From: Sulfurimonas sp. CG01_land_8_20_14_3_00_36_23
Lineage (GTDB): Bacteria > Campylobacterota > Campylobacteria > Campylobacterales > Sulfurimonadaceae
Reading direction: 5' to 3'
DNA: 36,197 nt
Assembly (NCBI GenBank): GCA_002781365.1
Contig: PETN01000100.1
Span: 1 to 36,197 of the forward strand
Shown here: positions 25,241 to 34,177 of the stretch, piece after piece
How positions within the stretch are numbered: the first letter of the stretch is position 1
How the letters are laid out: the number at the start of each line of letters is the position of its first letter
The notes under the pieces: generated by a model
The model's input: only the letters and a program-made list of their open reading frames with translations
The model's database searches: none
Told to the model about the DNA's origin: nothing
Program-made: the position numbers and the translations under genes

Positions 25241-28200
25241 TAAAACATAATGAAGACACAAGAGTTAAAATACCCTCTATTTTACATCTGACAAGATTAG
25301 GCTATGAATATCTTTCGTTAAGAGATGCTACTTGGGATTTAGACACAAATATTTTTACGGATGTTTTCAAAAAAAGTATCACTAAAATAAATCATGATTT
25401 GAAAGAAGATGCTATAAACCGTCTTTATGATGACATCTCTCACTTATTAGATTATGAAGATTTTGGAAAAGCATTTTATGAAAAACTTACAGAACAATCT
25501 GGTGTAAAACTCATAGACTTTGAAAACTTTCACAACAACACTTTCAATGTTGTTACAGAACTCACATATAAAAATGGCGATGATGAGTTTAGACCTGATA
25601 TTATTTTACTTATAAATGGCATGCCTTTAGTTTTTATAGAGGTTAAAAAGCCAAACAATCAAGACGGTGTATTAGCCGAGAGAAAGAGGATAAACACAAG
25701 ATTTTCAAACAAAAAATTTAGAAAGTTTGTAAATATTACGCAGTTGATGGTTTTCTCAAACAATATGGAATACGATGATGACTTATCCGAGCCGATTGAA
25801 GGCGCATTTTATGCGACACCTTCCCATACTCCGAAGTTTAACTATTTTAGAGAAGAAGAGAAGTTAAATTTAGCAAAGCTTTTAAATGATTTAGATGAAG
25901 ATACAGAAAATTTTATTTTAAAAGATAACAACTTAGAATCTATCAAGAAGCAAAATGAATTTTTAACAAACAAAGACCCAAGCACTCCGACAAATCGTTT
26001 AAGTACCTCTCTATTTTGTAAAGATAGATTAGCATTTGTTTTAAAGTATGCCATCGCTTATGTTAAAGTAAGTGGCGGTGTTGAAAAACATATCATGCGT
26101 TATCCTCAGATTTTTGCTACAAAAGCGATAGAGAAAAAACTTAGTGAGGGTATTACAAAAGGCATAATCTGGCACACTCAGGGGAGTGGTAAAACCGCAC
26201 TTGCATTTTATAATATCAAGCATCTGACAGATTATTTTCAAAAAAAATCTATCATTCCAAAATTTTACTTTATAGTTGATAGGCTCGATTTATTAACGCA
26301 AGCAAAAAAAGAGTTTATTAGTCGTGGGCTTGTTGTGCATGAAATCTCCAGTCGTGAAGCATTTGCAAAAGATATAAAAGCAACAACGGCGATTCATAAC
26401 GAAAGAGGACATCAAGAGATAACAGTTGTAAATATTCACAAGTTTAAAGATGACCCAGATGTTATTGCGGTGCAGGATTATGACATCAACATTCAAAGAG
26501 TCTATTTTTTAGATGAAGTTCACAGAAGTTACAATCCAAAGGGTAGCTTTTTAGCGAACCTCACTACCTCAGATCCACATGCCATAAAGATTGGGTTGAC
26601 TGGAACACCGCTTATTGGTGCGGATGCTTCATCAAAAGCCATTTTCGGAGATTATATACATAAGTATTATTATAATGCTTCCATAGCAGATGGATACACG
26701 CTCAGACTTATCCGTGAAGAGATACAGACAGAGTACAAGATACAACTGCAAAAAGTCCTTGAAGAGATAGAAATACTCAAAGGTACTTTAAAAAAAGAGC
26801 AGATATATGCGCATCACAGTTTTGTAGAGCCTATGCTTGATTATATTGTAAAAGATTTTGAGAAAAGTCGTTTGCTTTTTGATGAAAACTCAATAGGCGG
26901 TATGGTGATTTGTGACTCTTCAGATCAAGCTAAAATGATGTTTGAAATATTTGAGTCAAAGTATGCGCAACAAATATTTCCACATGCCAACAATGATTAT
27001 TACGATGCCGAGATGGTAGCTGAACTTATGCCAACCTATGGAGAAAAAAGAAAAGACGCTTCCAAAGTAAAAAGTGCAGCGTTAATACTTCATGACATCG
27101 GAAACAAAGAAGAGCGAAAGCAGAAGGTTGAAGATTTCAAAGACGGAAAAATCGATTTTTTATTTGTTTATAACATGCTTTTAACAGGCTTTGATTCTCC
27201 GAGGCTCAAAAAACTCTATCTCGGTAGAATCATCAGAGACCATAACCTTCTTCAAGCACTTACGAGAGTGAACCGAACCTACAAAAAGTTTAAGTACGGA
27301 TTTGTAGTCGATTTTGCAGATATAAGTAAAGAGTTTGATGATACTAATAAAGCCTATTTTGAAGAGCTTCAAGCAGAACTCGGTGATGAGATGGAACATT
27401 ACTCATCACTCTTTAAATCCCGTGAGGAGATAGAAGAGGAGATTCAAGCTATAAAAGAGCTTCTGTTTAGTTTTGATACAACGAACGCAGAGATTTTTTC
27501 ACAACAGATAAACCAAATCCAAGATGTTAAAAAAATGCAAGAGATTAAAAAAGCGTTGGGTGATGCAAAGAGTCTGTACAATCTTATAAGACTGTTTGGA
27601 CATAATGAACTACTTGAAAAGATAGATTTTGCAAAGTTAAATCTACTCTACCGTGAAGCATCAAACCACCTCAATCTATTGAACCAAAAAAGTGCACTTG
27701 AAAGCGGAGACGACAATGCAAATATTTTAAACTATGCACTTGAAGATATATTGTTTAAGTTTACAAAGATTGGGGAAGAAGAGCTTGTTCTAGCAGATAA
27801 ACTCAAAAATACTCTAAAACGAACTAGAGAAGCATTAGCAGGCAACTTTGACAAAAAAGACCCTGAGTTTATCTCACTAAAAGAGGAGCTTCAAAGACTC
27901 TTTAAAAACAAAAACTTAAACGAAGTAACACAAGACGAGATGAACAAAAATATAGCAACACTTGAAAAAATACATGAAAAGATAAAAGAAATAAATAGAG
28001 AAAATGAGCTTTTAAAACATAAATATCAAAATGATGCAAAATATGCAAGAATACATAAACGACTGATGCAAAATGACGACTTGTCTAAAATGAAGAGTGA
28101 GGTTTATGCTGCTCTTTGTGATGTAAAAAAAGAGACGGATGAGCAAGTTCTCCATAATAACTCTATTTTAGAAAATGAGGATTATTTCAATAGAGTGATG

Positions 28201-28329
28201 CTAACTACAGTTTTCAATCAGTTTAAAAAAGAACATCACATAGACTTAAATCCACATGCTACTAGAGAGATAAGTGCTTTAGTACTCAATGAATACATGA
28301 ATGAGTATAATGGAAGTATAAATTGGTAA
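25237..28329 (+). CDS. hsdR: type I restriction enzyme R subunit
   Basis: 1030-residue motor and nuclease. N-terminal endonuclease core with Asp121 (RPDI) and Glu135-Val-Lys137 (IEVKKPN). Helicase: Walker A TQGSGKT at 314-320, DEVH at 426-429, motif III LTGTPLI, motif VI region LLQALTRVNRTYKKF. The C-terminal 300 residues are helical and likely bind HsdM. All catalytic residues are present, so it looks active. Two exact copies of the dispersed 10-mer (Asp-Pro-His-Ala, Phe-Pro-His-Ala) and one near copy (28251-28260) lie in it. Confidence 0.95.
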   Translation: MIKHNEDTRVKIPSILHLTRLGYEYLSLRDATWDLDTNIFTDVFKKSITKINHDLKEDAINRLYDDISHLLDYEDFGKAFYEKLTEQSGVKLIDFENFHNNTFNVVTELTYKNGDDEFRPDIILLINGMPLVFIEVKKPNNQDGVLAERKRINTRFSNKKFRKFVNITQLMVFSNNMEYDDDLSEPIEGAFYATPSHTPKFNYFREEEKLNLAKLLNDLDEDTENFILKDNNLESIKKQNEFLTNKDPSTPTNRLSTSLFCKDRLAFVLKYAIAYVKVSGGVEKHIMRYPQIFATKAIEKKLSEGITKGIIWHTQGSGKTALAFYNIKHLTDYFQKKSIIPKFYFIVDRLDLLTQAKKEFISRGLVVHEISSREAFAKDIKATTAIHNERGHQEITVVNIHKFKDDPDVIAVQDYDINIQRVYFLDEVHRSYNPKGSFLANLTTSDPHAIKIGLTGTPLIGADASSKAIFGDYIHKYYYNASIADGYTLRLIREEIQTEYKIQLQKVLEEIEILKGTLKKEQIYAHHSFVEPMLDYIVKDFEKSRLLFDENSIGGMVICDSSDQAKMMFEIFESKYAQQIFPHANNDYYDAEMVAELMPTYGEKRKDASKVKSAALILHDIGNKEERKQKVEDFKDGKIDFLFVYNMLLTGFDSPRLKKLYLGRIIRDHNLLQALTRVNRTYKKFKYGFVVDFADISKEFDDTNKAYFEELQAELGDEMEHYSSLFKSREEIEEEIQAIKELLFSFDTTNAEIFSQQINQIQDVKKMQEIKKALGDAKSLYNLIRLFGHNELLEKIDFAKLNLLYREASNHLNLLNQKSALESGDDNANILNYALEDILFKFTKIGEEELVLADKLKNTLKRTREALAGNFDKKDPEFISLKEELQRLFKNKNLNEVTQDEMNKNIATLEKIHEKIKEINRENELLKHKYQNDAKYARIHKRLMQNDDLSKMKSEVYAALCDVKKETDEQVLHNNSILENEDYFNRVMLTTVFNQFKKEHHIDLNPHATREISALVLNEYMNEYNGSINW
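26574..26583 (-). repeat. dispersed 10-mer, in hsdR
   Basis: Exact core read as Pro-His-Ala in SDPHAIKI, just before the helicase motif III. Confidence 0.88.
26979..26988 (-). repeat. dispersed 10-mer, in hsdR
   Basis: Exact copy with the long consensus flanks, read as Pro-His-Ala in IFPHANN. Confidence 0.9.
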
Positions 28330-28360
28330 AATATAGTTTAAATTTTGAAAGGTTATTGAA

Positions 28361-28513
28361 ATGAGTAAAAATCCAATAGATAGCAAAGAACTTGAAAAAG
28401 TAATTTTTACAACACAAATTATAGAAGGCTATAAAGAAGCGGATGCAGAGGTTATTAAAAAGGTTCGCGAACTAAGGGAAAAATATGGCATCAAAGTACA
28501 AAGTTCAAAGTAG
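28361..28513 (+). CDS. small Fic antitoxin (VbhA-like)
   Basis: A 50-codon ORF beginning MSKNPIDSKELEKV, with GAAAGG 8 nt upstream of its ATG. Residues Thr18-x-x-x-Glu22-Gly23 (TQIIEG) match the (S/T)xxxE(G/N) inhibitory motif by which class I Fic antitoxins block ATP binding. The helix is followed by a charged helical tail (EVIKKVRELREKYG). It overlaps the start of the fic gene by 29 nt, the usual antitoxin-toxin arrangement. Identification rests on motif and position. Confidence 0.78.
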   Translation: MSKNPIDSKELEKVIFTTQIIEGYKEADAEVIKKVRELREKYGIKVQSSK

Positions 28514-29096
28514 CGATGTCTATATTAACGATACTGATGTACCTATAAATAAGCTCAATATAGATGATAGTGTAGAAATTCATGAGCTAGAAAAAGAGCT
28601 TATAACAGAAGCCTACAAGATTTTTTATGATGAGCTTAATGAAAATACACTTTTTAATGAGACTTATTTCATAGAACTCCATAGACGAACTTTTGAAGCC
28701 TTATATGCTTGGGCAGGAATATATAGAGATCTTAATATGGCAAAAGGTGAGTCTAGATTTTGCCAAGGAATGTATGTACAAAGTGAATCAAAAAAAATAT
28801 TTGAAGCATTGAAAAAAGATAATTATCTGAAAGATTACGAAAATAAACCAAAAGAAGAGTTTGCTAAAAAACTAGCATACTACAAATGTGAACTCATAGC
28901 TTTACACCCATTTTATGAGTTAAATGGTCGAATCACAAGGCTTTTTTTTGACATGATAGCCTTGTTTAACGGATATAAGTATATTGATTATTCGACTATA
29001 ACACCAAAAGAGTATATTGATGCCGCGATAGAGTGTGTTCAGTTTGCAGATAGTGACAATATGGAAAAGATAATATTAGACGGATTAAAAAAATAG
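28485..29096 (+). CDS. fic: Fic-domain AMP transferase (toxin)
   Basis: 203-residue Fic protein, expected to AMPylate a target with ATP. The Fic motif HPFYELNGRITR is at 141-152: His141, Phe143, Glu145, Asn147, Gly148 and Arg152 are all kept, but the Gly that normally precedes the Asn (E-G-N-G) is Leu146. An upstream beta-hairpin/flap region (ARYAWAGIYRDLN-like, about 74-84) and GESRFCQGMYV are also typical. No inhibitory helix is seen within the protein, fitting an antitoxin in trans. AAGGG precedes the ATG. Position between hsdR and hsdM is unusual. Confidence 0.9.
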   Translation: MASKYKVQSSDVYINDTDVPINKLNIDDSVEIHELEKELITEAYKIFYDELNENTLFNETYFIELHRRTFEALYAWAGIYRDLNMAKGESRFCQGMYVQSESKKIFEALKKDNYLKDYENKPKEEFAKKLAYYKCELIALHPFYELNGRITRLFFDMIALFNGYKYIDYSTITPKEYIDAAIECVQFADSDNMEKIILDGLKK

Positions 29097-29104
29097 GAAT
29101 AAGT

Positions 29105-30727
29105 TTGACAACACAAGATTTTGAGAGAGAAACAAAAAAGTTAATAGATAGTTTAAAAGGGATTTGTTCTAGTTACGGTTTAGGTAATGATGGAAATGAA
29201 TTTAAAATTATTACACAAGTGTTTTTATATAAATTTTTAAATGACAAGTTTGCTTATGAAGCTAAACAAAACAATAAAACGCTTGCAAAAGCAGAGAAAT
29301 GGGAAGTGGCATATAGCGCTATGTCTGCTGATGACAAAGAGTTCTTACTTATGGCATTAAGTGCAGATACGGCTAGACTGAGACCACAACATCTTATTTC
29401 TCATCTTTTTGACATTCAAAATAGCCCTGACTTTGCCAAAACATTTGATGAGACTTTACGAACAATTGCAAATGAAAACAACGATATTTTTGCAGTAAAA
29501 ACAGAGACTGGAGCAAAGATAACTCTTTTTGACAATGTAAGTGAGTTCATCTCTGACAACTCAAAAAGAGATGCTTTTTGTAAAGCAGTTATCAACAAAC
29601 TTGTACATTTTAGTTTTGAAAAAATTTTTAAAGAAAAGTACGATTTTTATGCGACTATTTTTGAGTACCTCATAAAAGACTACAACAACGATAGCGGCGG
29701 AAAATATGCGGAGTATTACACTCCACATGCCGTAGCAAAAATTATGGCGGCTATCTTGGTTCAGGGTGATGTCAAAAATGTGACTTGTTATGACCCCTCA
29801 GCAGGTTCTGGAACGCTTCTTATGAATATTGCCCATGCCATAGGAGAAAAGAACTGTACTATCTACTCACAAGACATCTCTCAAAAATCATCAAGCCTTT
29901 TGAGACTCAATCTTGTTTTAAACAATCTTGTACACTCGATTCAAAACATTATCCAAGGTAATACAATCCTGCACCCTTATCACAGAGAGGGTGAGGCTCT
30001 TAAAAAGTTTGACTACATCGTTTCAAATCCGCCGTTCAAGATGGATTTTAGTGATTTTAGAGATGACCTTGACTCCAAAGAGAATCATGAGAGATTTTTT
30101 GCGGGCATCCCCAATGTTCCAGCAAAAAAACTAGAGAGCATGTCGATTTATAGCCTCTTTTTACAGCACATCATCTTTTCACTCAAACAAGGTGGAAAAG
30201 CCGCGGTTGTTGTGCCGACTGGTTTCATCACTGCTCAAAGTGGTATAGATAGAAAAATAAGAGAAAAACTCATAGATGAAAAGATGCTTGCAGGTGTGGT
30301 TTCGATGCCGAGCAATATCTTTGCAACTACAGGCACAAATGTTTCCATAGTTTTCATAGACCGTTCAAACAAAGAGGGCGTTGTTCTCATAGACGCTTCA
30401 AACTTGGGTAAAAAAGTAAAAGAGGGGAAAAACCAAAAAACTGTTTTAAGTCCTACAGAAGAAGATGAGATTATAAACACTTTTAACAACAAAATAGTCA
30501 AAGAAGATTTGTCGGTTGTGGTAAGTTACGATGAAGTAAAAGCCAAAAACTACTCCTTCTCAGCAGGGCAGTATTTTGATGTGAAGATAGAGTATGTGGA
30601 CATCACAAAAGATGCGTTTGAAGCGAAGATGAAAGGGTTTAGCGATAACTTGGAGAGTATGTTTGCAGAGGGTAGGGTTTTGGAAGAAGAAATAAAGAAG
30701 CAATTAAAGATGGTTGGTTATGAGTAA
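29105..30727 (+). CDS. hsdM: type I DNA methyltransferase M subunit
   Basis: N6-adenine methyltransferase of a type I system. The N-terminal helical domain (HsdM_N) covers 1-150. SAM motif I is YDPSAGSGTLL (Asp230) and catalytic motif IV NPPF is at 308-311. Length 540 is normal. Start is TTG 29105, 8 nt after the fic stop, with AGGAA upstream. It overlaps hsdS by 8 nt. One exact dispersed 10-mer reads Thr-Pro-His-Ala-Val in the conserved YYTPHAV stretch. Confidence 0.95.
   Translation: MTTQDFERETKKLIDSLKGICSSYGLGNDGNEFKIITQVFLYKFLNDKFAYEAKQNNKTLAKAEKWEVAYSAMSADDKEFLLMALSADTARLRPQHLISHLFDIQNSPDFAKTFDETLRTIANENNDIFAVKTETGAKITLFDNVSEFISDNSKRDAFCKAVINKLVHFSFEKIFKEKYDFYATIFEYLIKDYNNDSGGKYAEYYTPHAVAKIMAAILVQGDVKNVTCYDPSAGSGTLLMNIAHAIGEKNCTIYSQDISQKSSSLLRLNLVLNNLVHSIQNIIQGNTILHPYHREGEALKKFDYIVSNPPFKMDFSDFRDDLDSKENHERFFAGIPNVPAKKLESMSIYSLFLQHIIFSLKQGGKAAVVVPTGFITAQSGIDRKIREKLIDEKMLAGVVSMPSNIFATTGTNVSIVFIDRSNKEGVVLIDASNLGKKVKEGKNQKTVLSPTEEDEIINTFNNKIVKEDLSVVVSYDEVKAKNYSFSAGQYFDVKIEYVDITKDAFEAKMKGFSDNLESMFAEGRVLEEEIKKQLKMVGYE
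29722..29731 (-). repeat. dispersed 10-mer, in hsdM
   Basis: Exact core, read as Pro-His-Ala in EYYTPHAVA, a stretch that is conserved in the HsdM family itself; the outer flank is not the long consensus. This copy may be dictated by the protein. Confidence 0.7.
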
Positions 30728-31877
30728 AATACCTTTAAGTAAAATTGCTAAATATTCCAACAAAAGAATTCATATTCAAAATGTTACAGTAGATAATTTT
30801 GTAACAACTGATAATTTATTACAAAATAAATTAGGCTTAACAAGAGCAATTTCTTTACCTCCGCAAGATGGAAATATGCCCGCATATGTAAAAGGAAATA
30901 TACTTATAGGAAATATTCGTCCATATTTGAAAAAAATATGGTTTGCAGATAAAGATGGTGGATGTTCTGCAGATGTTCTAGTGATTGATGTAAATGACGA
31001 TTTTGATTCTAAATTTGTATATTATGCTCTTTTTAGAGATGATTTTTTTATTCATATGATGAATGGTTCAAAAGGCACTAAAATGCCTCGTGGCGATAAA
31101 ACACAAATTATGAATTTTTCTATTCCTAATTTTAAATTTGACATTCAACAAAAAATTGCCAAAGTTCTCTCCACTTTAGATGCCAAAATAGAACTCAATA
31201 ACCGTATAAACAAAGAGCTCGAAGCTATGGCAAAAACTCTTTATGATTATTGGTTTGTGCAGTTTGATTTTCCTAATGTTGACGGAAAACCCTATAAATC
31301 ATCAGGCGGAAAAATGGTTTATAACGAAGAGTTAAAAAGAGAGATTCCAGAGGGCTGGGAAGTGAAAAAGCTTGGAAAATATGCAGAAATCAAAAGAGGT
31401 GATTTAATTACAGAAAAAGAGACATTAGAAGGAAATGTTAAAGTTGTTGCTGCTGGAATTAATTACTCATATTTACATTCAAAGTATAATAGAGAGAAAA
31501 ATACAATTACTATAAGTGGTTCTGGAGCTAATGCTGGACATATAAATTTTTGGAGAGAACCTATCTTTGCTTCTGATTGTACTACCATTAGAGGTCAAAA
31601 TGATATTGATACCATTATGATTTTACATCATTTATATTTGTTGCAAGACTATATCTATAGTCAAGCAAAAGGTTCAGCTCAACCACATGTGTATCCTGAA
31701 GATATAAAGCAATTATATTATGTCATAGCAAGTGAAAAACTAATTGATAAGTATCAAAAAATAATTTTGCCAACAAATGAAAAAATAGCGATTAATCAGC
31801 ATGAAATCCAACACCTAACCCAGCTAAGAGATTTCCTCCTCCCGATGCTGATGAATGGACAAGTGAGCGTGAAATGA
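30720..31877 (+). CDS. hsdS: type I restriction specificity subunit S
   Basis: Reads the DNA target. Two target-recognition domains (about 1-140 and 215-335) are separated by a conserved helical spacer, IQQKIAKVLSTLDAKIELNNRINKELE, and the C-terminal spacer NEKIAINQHEIQHLTQLRDFLLPMLMNG. TRD2 opens with the family-type IPEGWEVKKLG. The first TRD is strikingly AT-rich, as often in exchanged TRDs. I choose ATG 30720 (MSKIPLSK) rather than ATG 30714. The stop overlaps the dctQ start (ATGA). The recognition sequence cannot be predicted. Confidence 0.92.
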   Translation: MSKIPLSKIAKYSNKRIHIQNVTVDNFVTTDNLLQNKLGLTRAISLPPQDGNMPAYVKGNILIGNIRPYLKKIWFADKDGGCSADVLVIDVNDDFDSKFVYYALFRDDFFIHMMNGSKGTKMPRGDKTQIMNFSIPNFKFDIQQKIAKVLSTLDAKIELNNRINKELEAMAKTLYDYWFVQFDFPNVDGKPYKSSGGKMVYNEELKREIPEGWEVKKLGKYAEIKRGDLITEKETLEGNVKVVAAGINYSYLHSKYNREKNTITISGSGANAGHINFWREPIFASDCTTIRGQNDIDTIMILHHLYLLQDYIYSQAKGSAQPHVYPEDIKQLYYVIASEKLIDKYQKIILPTNEKIAINQHEIQHLTQLRDFLLPMLMNGQVSVK

Positions 31878-32353
31878 TAGATAAAACCATAAAATACTTA
31901 GGCTATTTTACAGCTTTTATCTTGAGCGTTCTAGTGCTGCTGATAGTTTATGATGCAACTGCGAGGTATCTCTTCTCTTCAGGTTCCATCGCGCTTCAGG
32001 AGTTGGAGTGGCATCTTTTTGATGTTGTTATTATGTTTGGGATTGCCTATACGCTTCGTGAAAATGCGCATGTACGTGTAGATATATTTTATGCAAACTA
32101 TGCCCCTAAAACAAAAGCGTTGATCTCTATCATCTCTACGCTCTTTTTTATACTCCCTTTCTCTTTTCTCATTATCTACATCGGAGTGGATTTTGTGAGT
32201 ATGAGTTTTGCCCAACATGAGGCATCTTCAAATCCTGGTGGCTTAGAGTATCGATACCTTGTAAAGTCACTTCTACCACTCTCCTTTCTCTTTTTAGCAC
32301 TTCAAGCAATCAAAGAAGCTAGCAGTAGCTTTGGCATGTGGAAATCATTATGA
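31874..32353 (+). CDS. TRAP transporter small permease DctQ
   Basis: 159 residues with four hydrophobic helices, the DctQ layout: IKYLGYFTAFILSVLVLLIVYD, then LEWHLFDVVIMFGIAYTLRENAHVRVDIFY, which holds the family residues. Works with DctM in sodium-driven uptake of organic acids or related anions. Its start overlaps hsdS by ATGA and its stop overlaps dctM. The binding protein DctP is not in the window. Its last residues, GMWKSL, are encoded by an exact dispersed 10-mer. Confidence 0.9.
   Translation: MIDKTIKYLGYFTAFILSVLVLLIVYDATARYLFSSGSIALQELEWHLFDVVIMFGIAYTLRENAHVRVDIFYANYAPKTKALISIISTLFFILPFSFLIIYIGVDFVSMSFAQHEASSNPGGLEYRYLVKSLLPLSFLFLALQAIKEASSSFGMWKSL
32333..32342 (+). repeat. dispersed 10-mer, at dctQ/dctM junction
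   Basis: Exact copy in GCTTTGGCATGTGGAAATC. It encodes Gly-Met-Trp-Lys at the DctQ C-terminus and also contains the GTG (32338) that could start dctM. Confidence 0.88.
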
Positions 32354-33633
32354 TAGCTTTGTCAATGTTCGCTGTAGTCTTGGTGCTACTTCTGATTGGA
32401 ATCCCTGTCGCTTTTGTTTTTGGTGCGGTCTCTATAGCTTTTGCACTTCTTATTCCTGATCTAGGGCTTGAAGTTTTTTCTGTTTTACCTTTTAGAGTTT
32501 ATGGGATTATGTCCAACACGACATTGATGGCTGTTCCACTCTTTATAGCGATGGGGCTTATCCTTGAAAAGTCACAAATGGCAGAGCGACTTCTAATCGC
32601 CATGAGCGCACTTTTTCGTGATGTTCGTGGTGGGCTTGGCGTGAGTGTTGTTCTCGTTGGTGCAATGCTTGCGGCTTCTACGGGAATCGTCTCTGCTTCG
32701 GTTGTTATGATGAGTGTTATAGCGCTCCCTTTGATGCTCAAAGCGGGCTACGACAAAGGTTTGGCTTCGGGAACAGTTGCGGCGAGTGGAACTTTGGGTC
32801 AGATTATTCCGCCCTCTATCATCTTGATTATTTTAGGTGATGTTATGAGCGTGAGTGTGGGTGAGTTGTTTATGGGTGCGCTTTTACCAGGAATCGTTTT
32901 GGTTGGTCTCTATATAGCCTACATCTTGATTCGCGCCTACGTCTCACCTGAGCTTGCCCCGATTCCAAAACAGAAAATCAAAGTCTCAGCCAAAGAGATA
33001 GTTCTCTCCATCCTTCCGCCGATGCTTTTAATGATGTTTGTTTTGGGAAGTATCTTTGCAGGAGTTGCTTCTCCTACAGAGTCCGCTGCATTTGGTGCTT
33101 TAGGCGCACTTCTCTTAGCAAAGCTCAATAAATCTCTCTCTTTTGAAATGCTAAAGTATGCTTCGCTTGAAACCGTGAAACTTAGCGGTATGATTTTTAT
33201 GATACTCATAGGAGCAACTGCATTTTCACTGGTTTTTAATGAACTTGGCGGCTCAGACTTGATACTGGAGTTTTTTAGTGAAGATATAGGGGATGTTTGG
33301 ATTTTTATAGCTGTGGCGATGGTGAGTATCTTTATCCTCGGTTTCTTTATAGACTTTATTGAAATCAGTTTTATAATCGTGCCTATTTTAGTTCCTATTA
33401 TGGACTCTTTTGGCATCGACCCTATCTGGTTTGCTGTTTTGATTGCGCTGAATCTCCAAGCCTCTTTTTTAACACCACCCTTTGGACTCTCTCTCTTTTT
33501 TCTCAAAGGTGCCGCAGGCGATAGTATCAAAACGATGGAGATTTACAAGGGGATTGTTCCCTTTATCCTTCTTCAGTTTTTTGCACTGCTTTTGGTTATA
33601 ATATTTCCAGATTTAGTCTTTGCATTTTTATAA
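32350..33633 (+). CDS. TRAP transporter large permease DctM
   Basis: About 427 residues, 12 or so transmembrane helices, the ion-transporter-superfamily subunit that carries substrate and sodium. Conserved features: GIPVAFVFGAVS, TTLMAVPLFIAMG, TGIVSASVVMM, SGTLGQIIPPSIILIILG, and the C-terminal LQASFLTPPFGLSLFFLKG. The frame opens at GTG 32338 inside the dispersed motif; I prefer ATG 32350, which overlaps the dctQ stop as ATGA. Substrate unknown without DctP. Confidence 0.92.
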   Translation: MIALSMFAVVLVLLLIGIPVAFVFGAVSIAFALLIPDLGLEVFSVLPFRVYGIMSNTTLMAVPLFIAMGLILEKSQMAERLLIAMSALFRDVRGGLGVSVVLVGAMLAASTGIVSASVVMMSVIALPLMLKAGYDKGLASGTVAASGTLGQIIPPSIILIILGDVMSVSVGELFMGALLPGIVLVGLYIAYILIRAYVSPELAPIPKQKIKVSAKEIVLSILPPMLLMMFVLGSIFAGVASPTESAAFGALGALLLAKLNKSLSFEMLKYASLETVKLSGMIFMILIGATAFSLVFNELGGSDLILEFFSEDIGDVWIFIAVAMVSIFILGFFIDFIEISFIIVPILVPIMDSFGIDPIWFAVLIALNLQASFLTPPFGLSLFFLKGAAGDSIKTMEIYKGIVPFILLQFFALLLVIIFPDLVFAFL

Positions 33634-33649
33634 TTTGAAGTAGATTATT

Positions 33650-33659
33650 GGCATGTGGA
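33650..33659 (+). repeat. dispersed 10-mer, intergenic
   Basis: Exact copy in TTATTGGCATGTGGAATT, between dctM and the HIT gene, 9 nt before the AAAGGAG ribosome binding site. Confidence 0.9.
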
Positions 33660-33679
33660 ATTAACAAAAGGAGAAGAGC

Positions 33680-34177
33680 ATGAAAGATATTTTATACGCC
33701 CCTTGGCGCGATGAGTATGTTACGAGAGAGAAGATAGAGGGGTGTGTTTTTTGTCATGTAAGTGAACATCATGAAAAAGATGAGGAGCAGTTTGTCCTCT
33801 ACAGAGATGAACACTGCTTTATTGTAATGAATCTTTTTCCCTACACTCCAGGGCATTTTATGATTATTCCACATGCCCATACAGACAAACTCGAAGAGTT
33901 GGACTCTGCTGTTTGGCTTCACATGAGTAACTTAGCGCAAAAGGGTGTAAAACTCTTAAAAGAGGGTTTAAATGCGCAGGGTGTCAATATCGGAATGAAC
34001 CTTGGAAAAGCGGGTGGAGCAGGGATAGCTGAACATATCCACATGCATTTAGTACCTCGCTGGGAGGGTGATACGAACTTTATTACTTCTCTTGCAGATA
34101 CAAGAGTTTACTCTACGGATTTTATGAAGATTTTTAAAAAGATGAAAAGTTTAAGTAAGAAATATATAGAGAGTTAA
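33680..34177 (+). CDS. HIT family nucleotide hydrolase
   Basis: 165-residue histidine-triad protein of the Ap4A phosphorylase/Hint-like branch. The triad is His119-x-His121-x-His123 (EHIHMHLVPRW). N-terminal FCHVS and DEHCFIVMNLFPYTPGHFMIIPHAH form the nucleotide pocket. AAAGGAG lies 6 nt before the ATG. It is convergent with a small ORF on the other strand that overlaps its stop by 4 nt. One exact motif copy reads Pro-His-Ala. Confidence 0.9.
   Translation: MKDILYAPWRDEYVTREKIEGCVFCHVSEHHEKDEEQFVLYRDEHCFIVMNLFPYTPGHFMIIPHAHTDKLEELDSAVWLHMSNLAQKGVKLLKEGLNAQGVNIGMNLGKAGGAGIAEHIHMHLVPRWEGDTNFITSLADTRVYSTDFMKIFKKMKSLSKKYIES
33868..33877 (-). repeat. dispersed 10-mer, in HIT gene
   Basis: Exact core read as Pro-His-Ala in IIPHAHT, a stretch that is conserved in HIT proteins, so it may be protein-driven. 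TCCACATGCA at 34038-34047 is a near copy that encodes the histidine triad. Confidence 0.65.

Noticed and set aside
32937-33530. 197-codon minus-strand ORF over dctM
   Set aside because: Antisense shadow; the sense frame is a clear TRAP permease.
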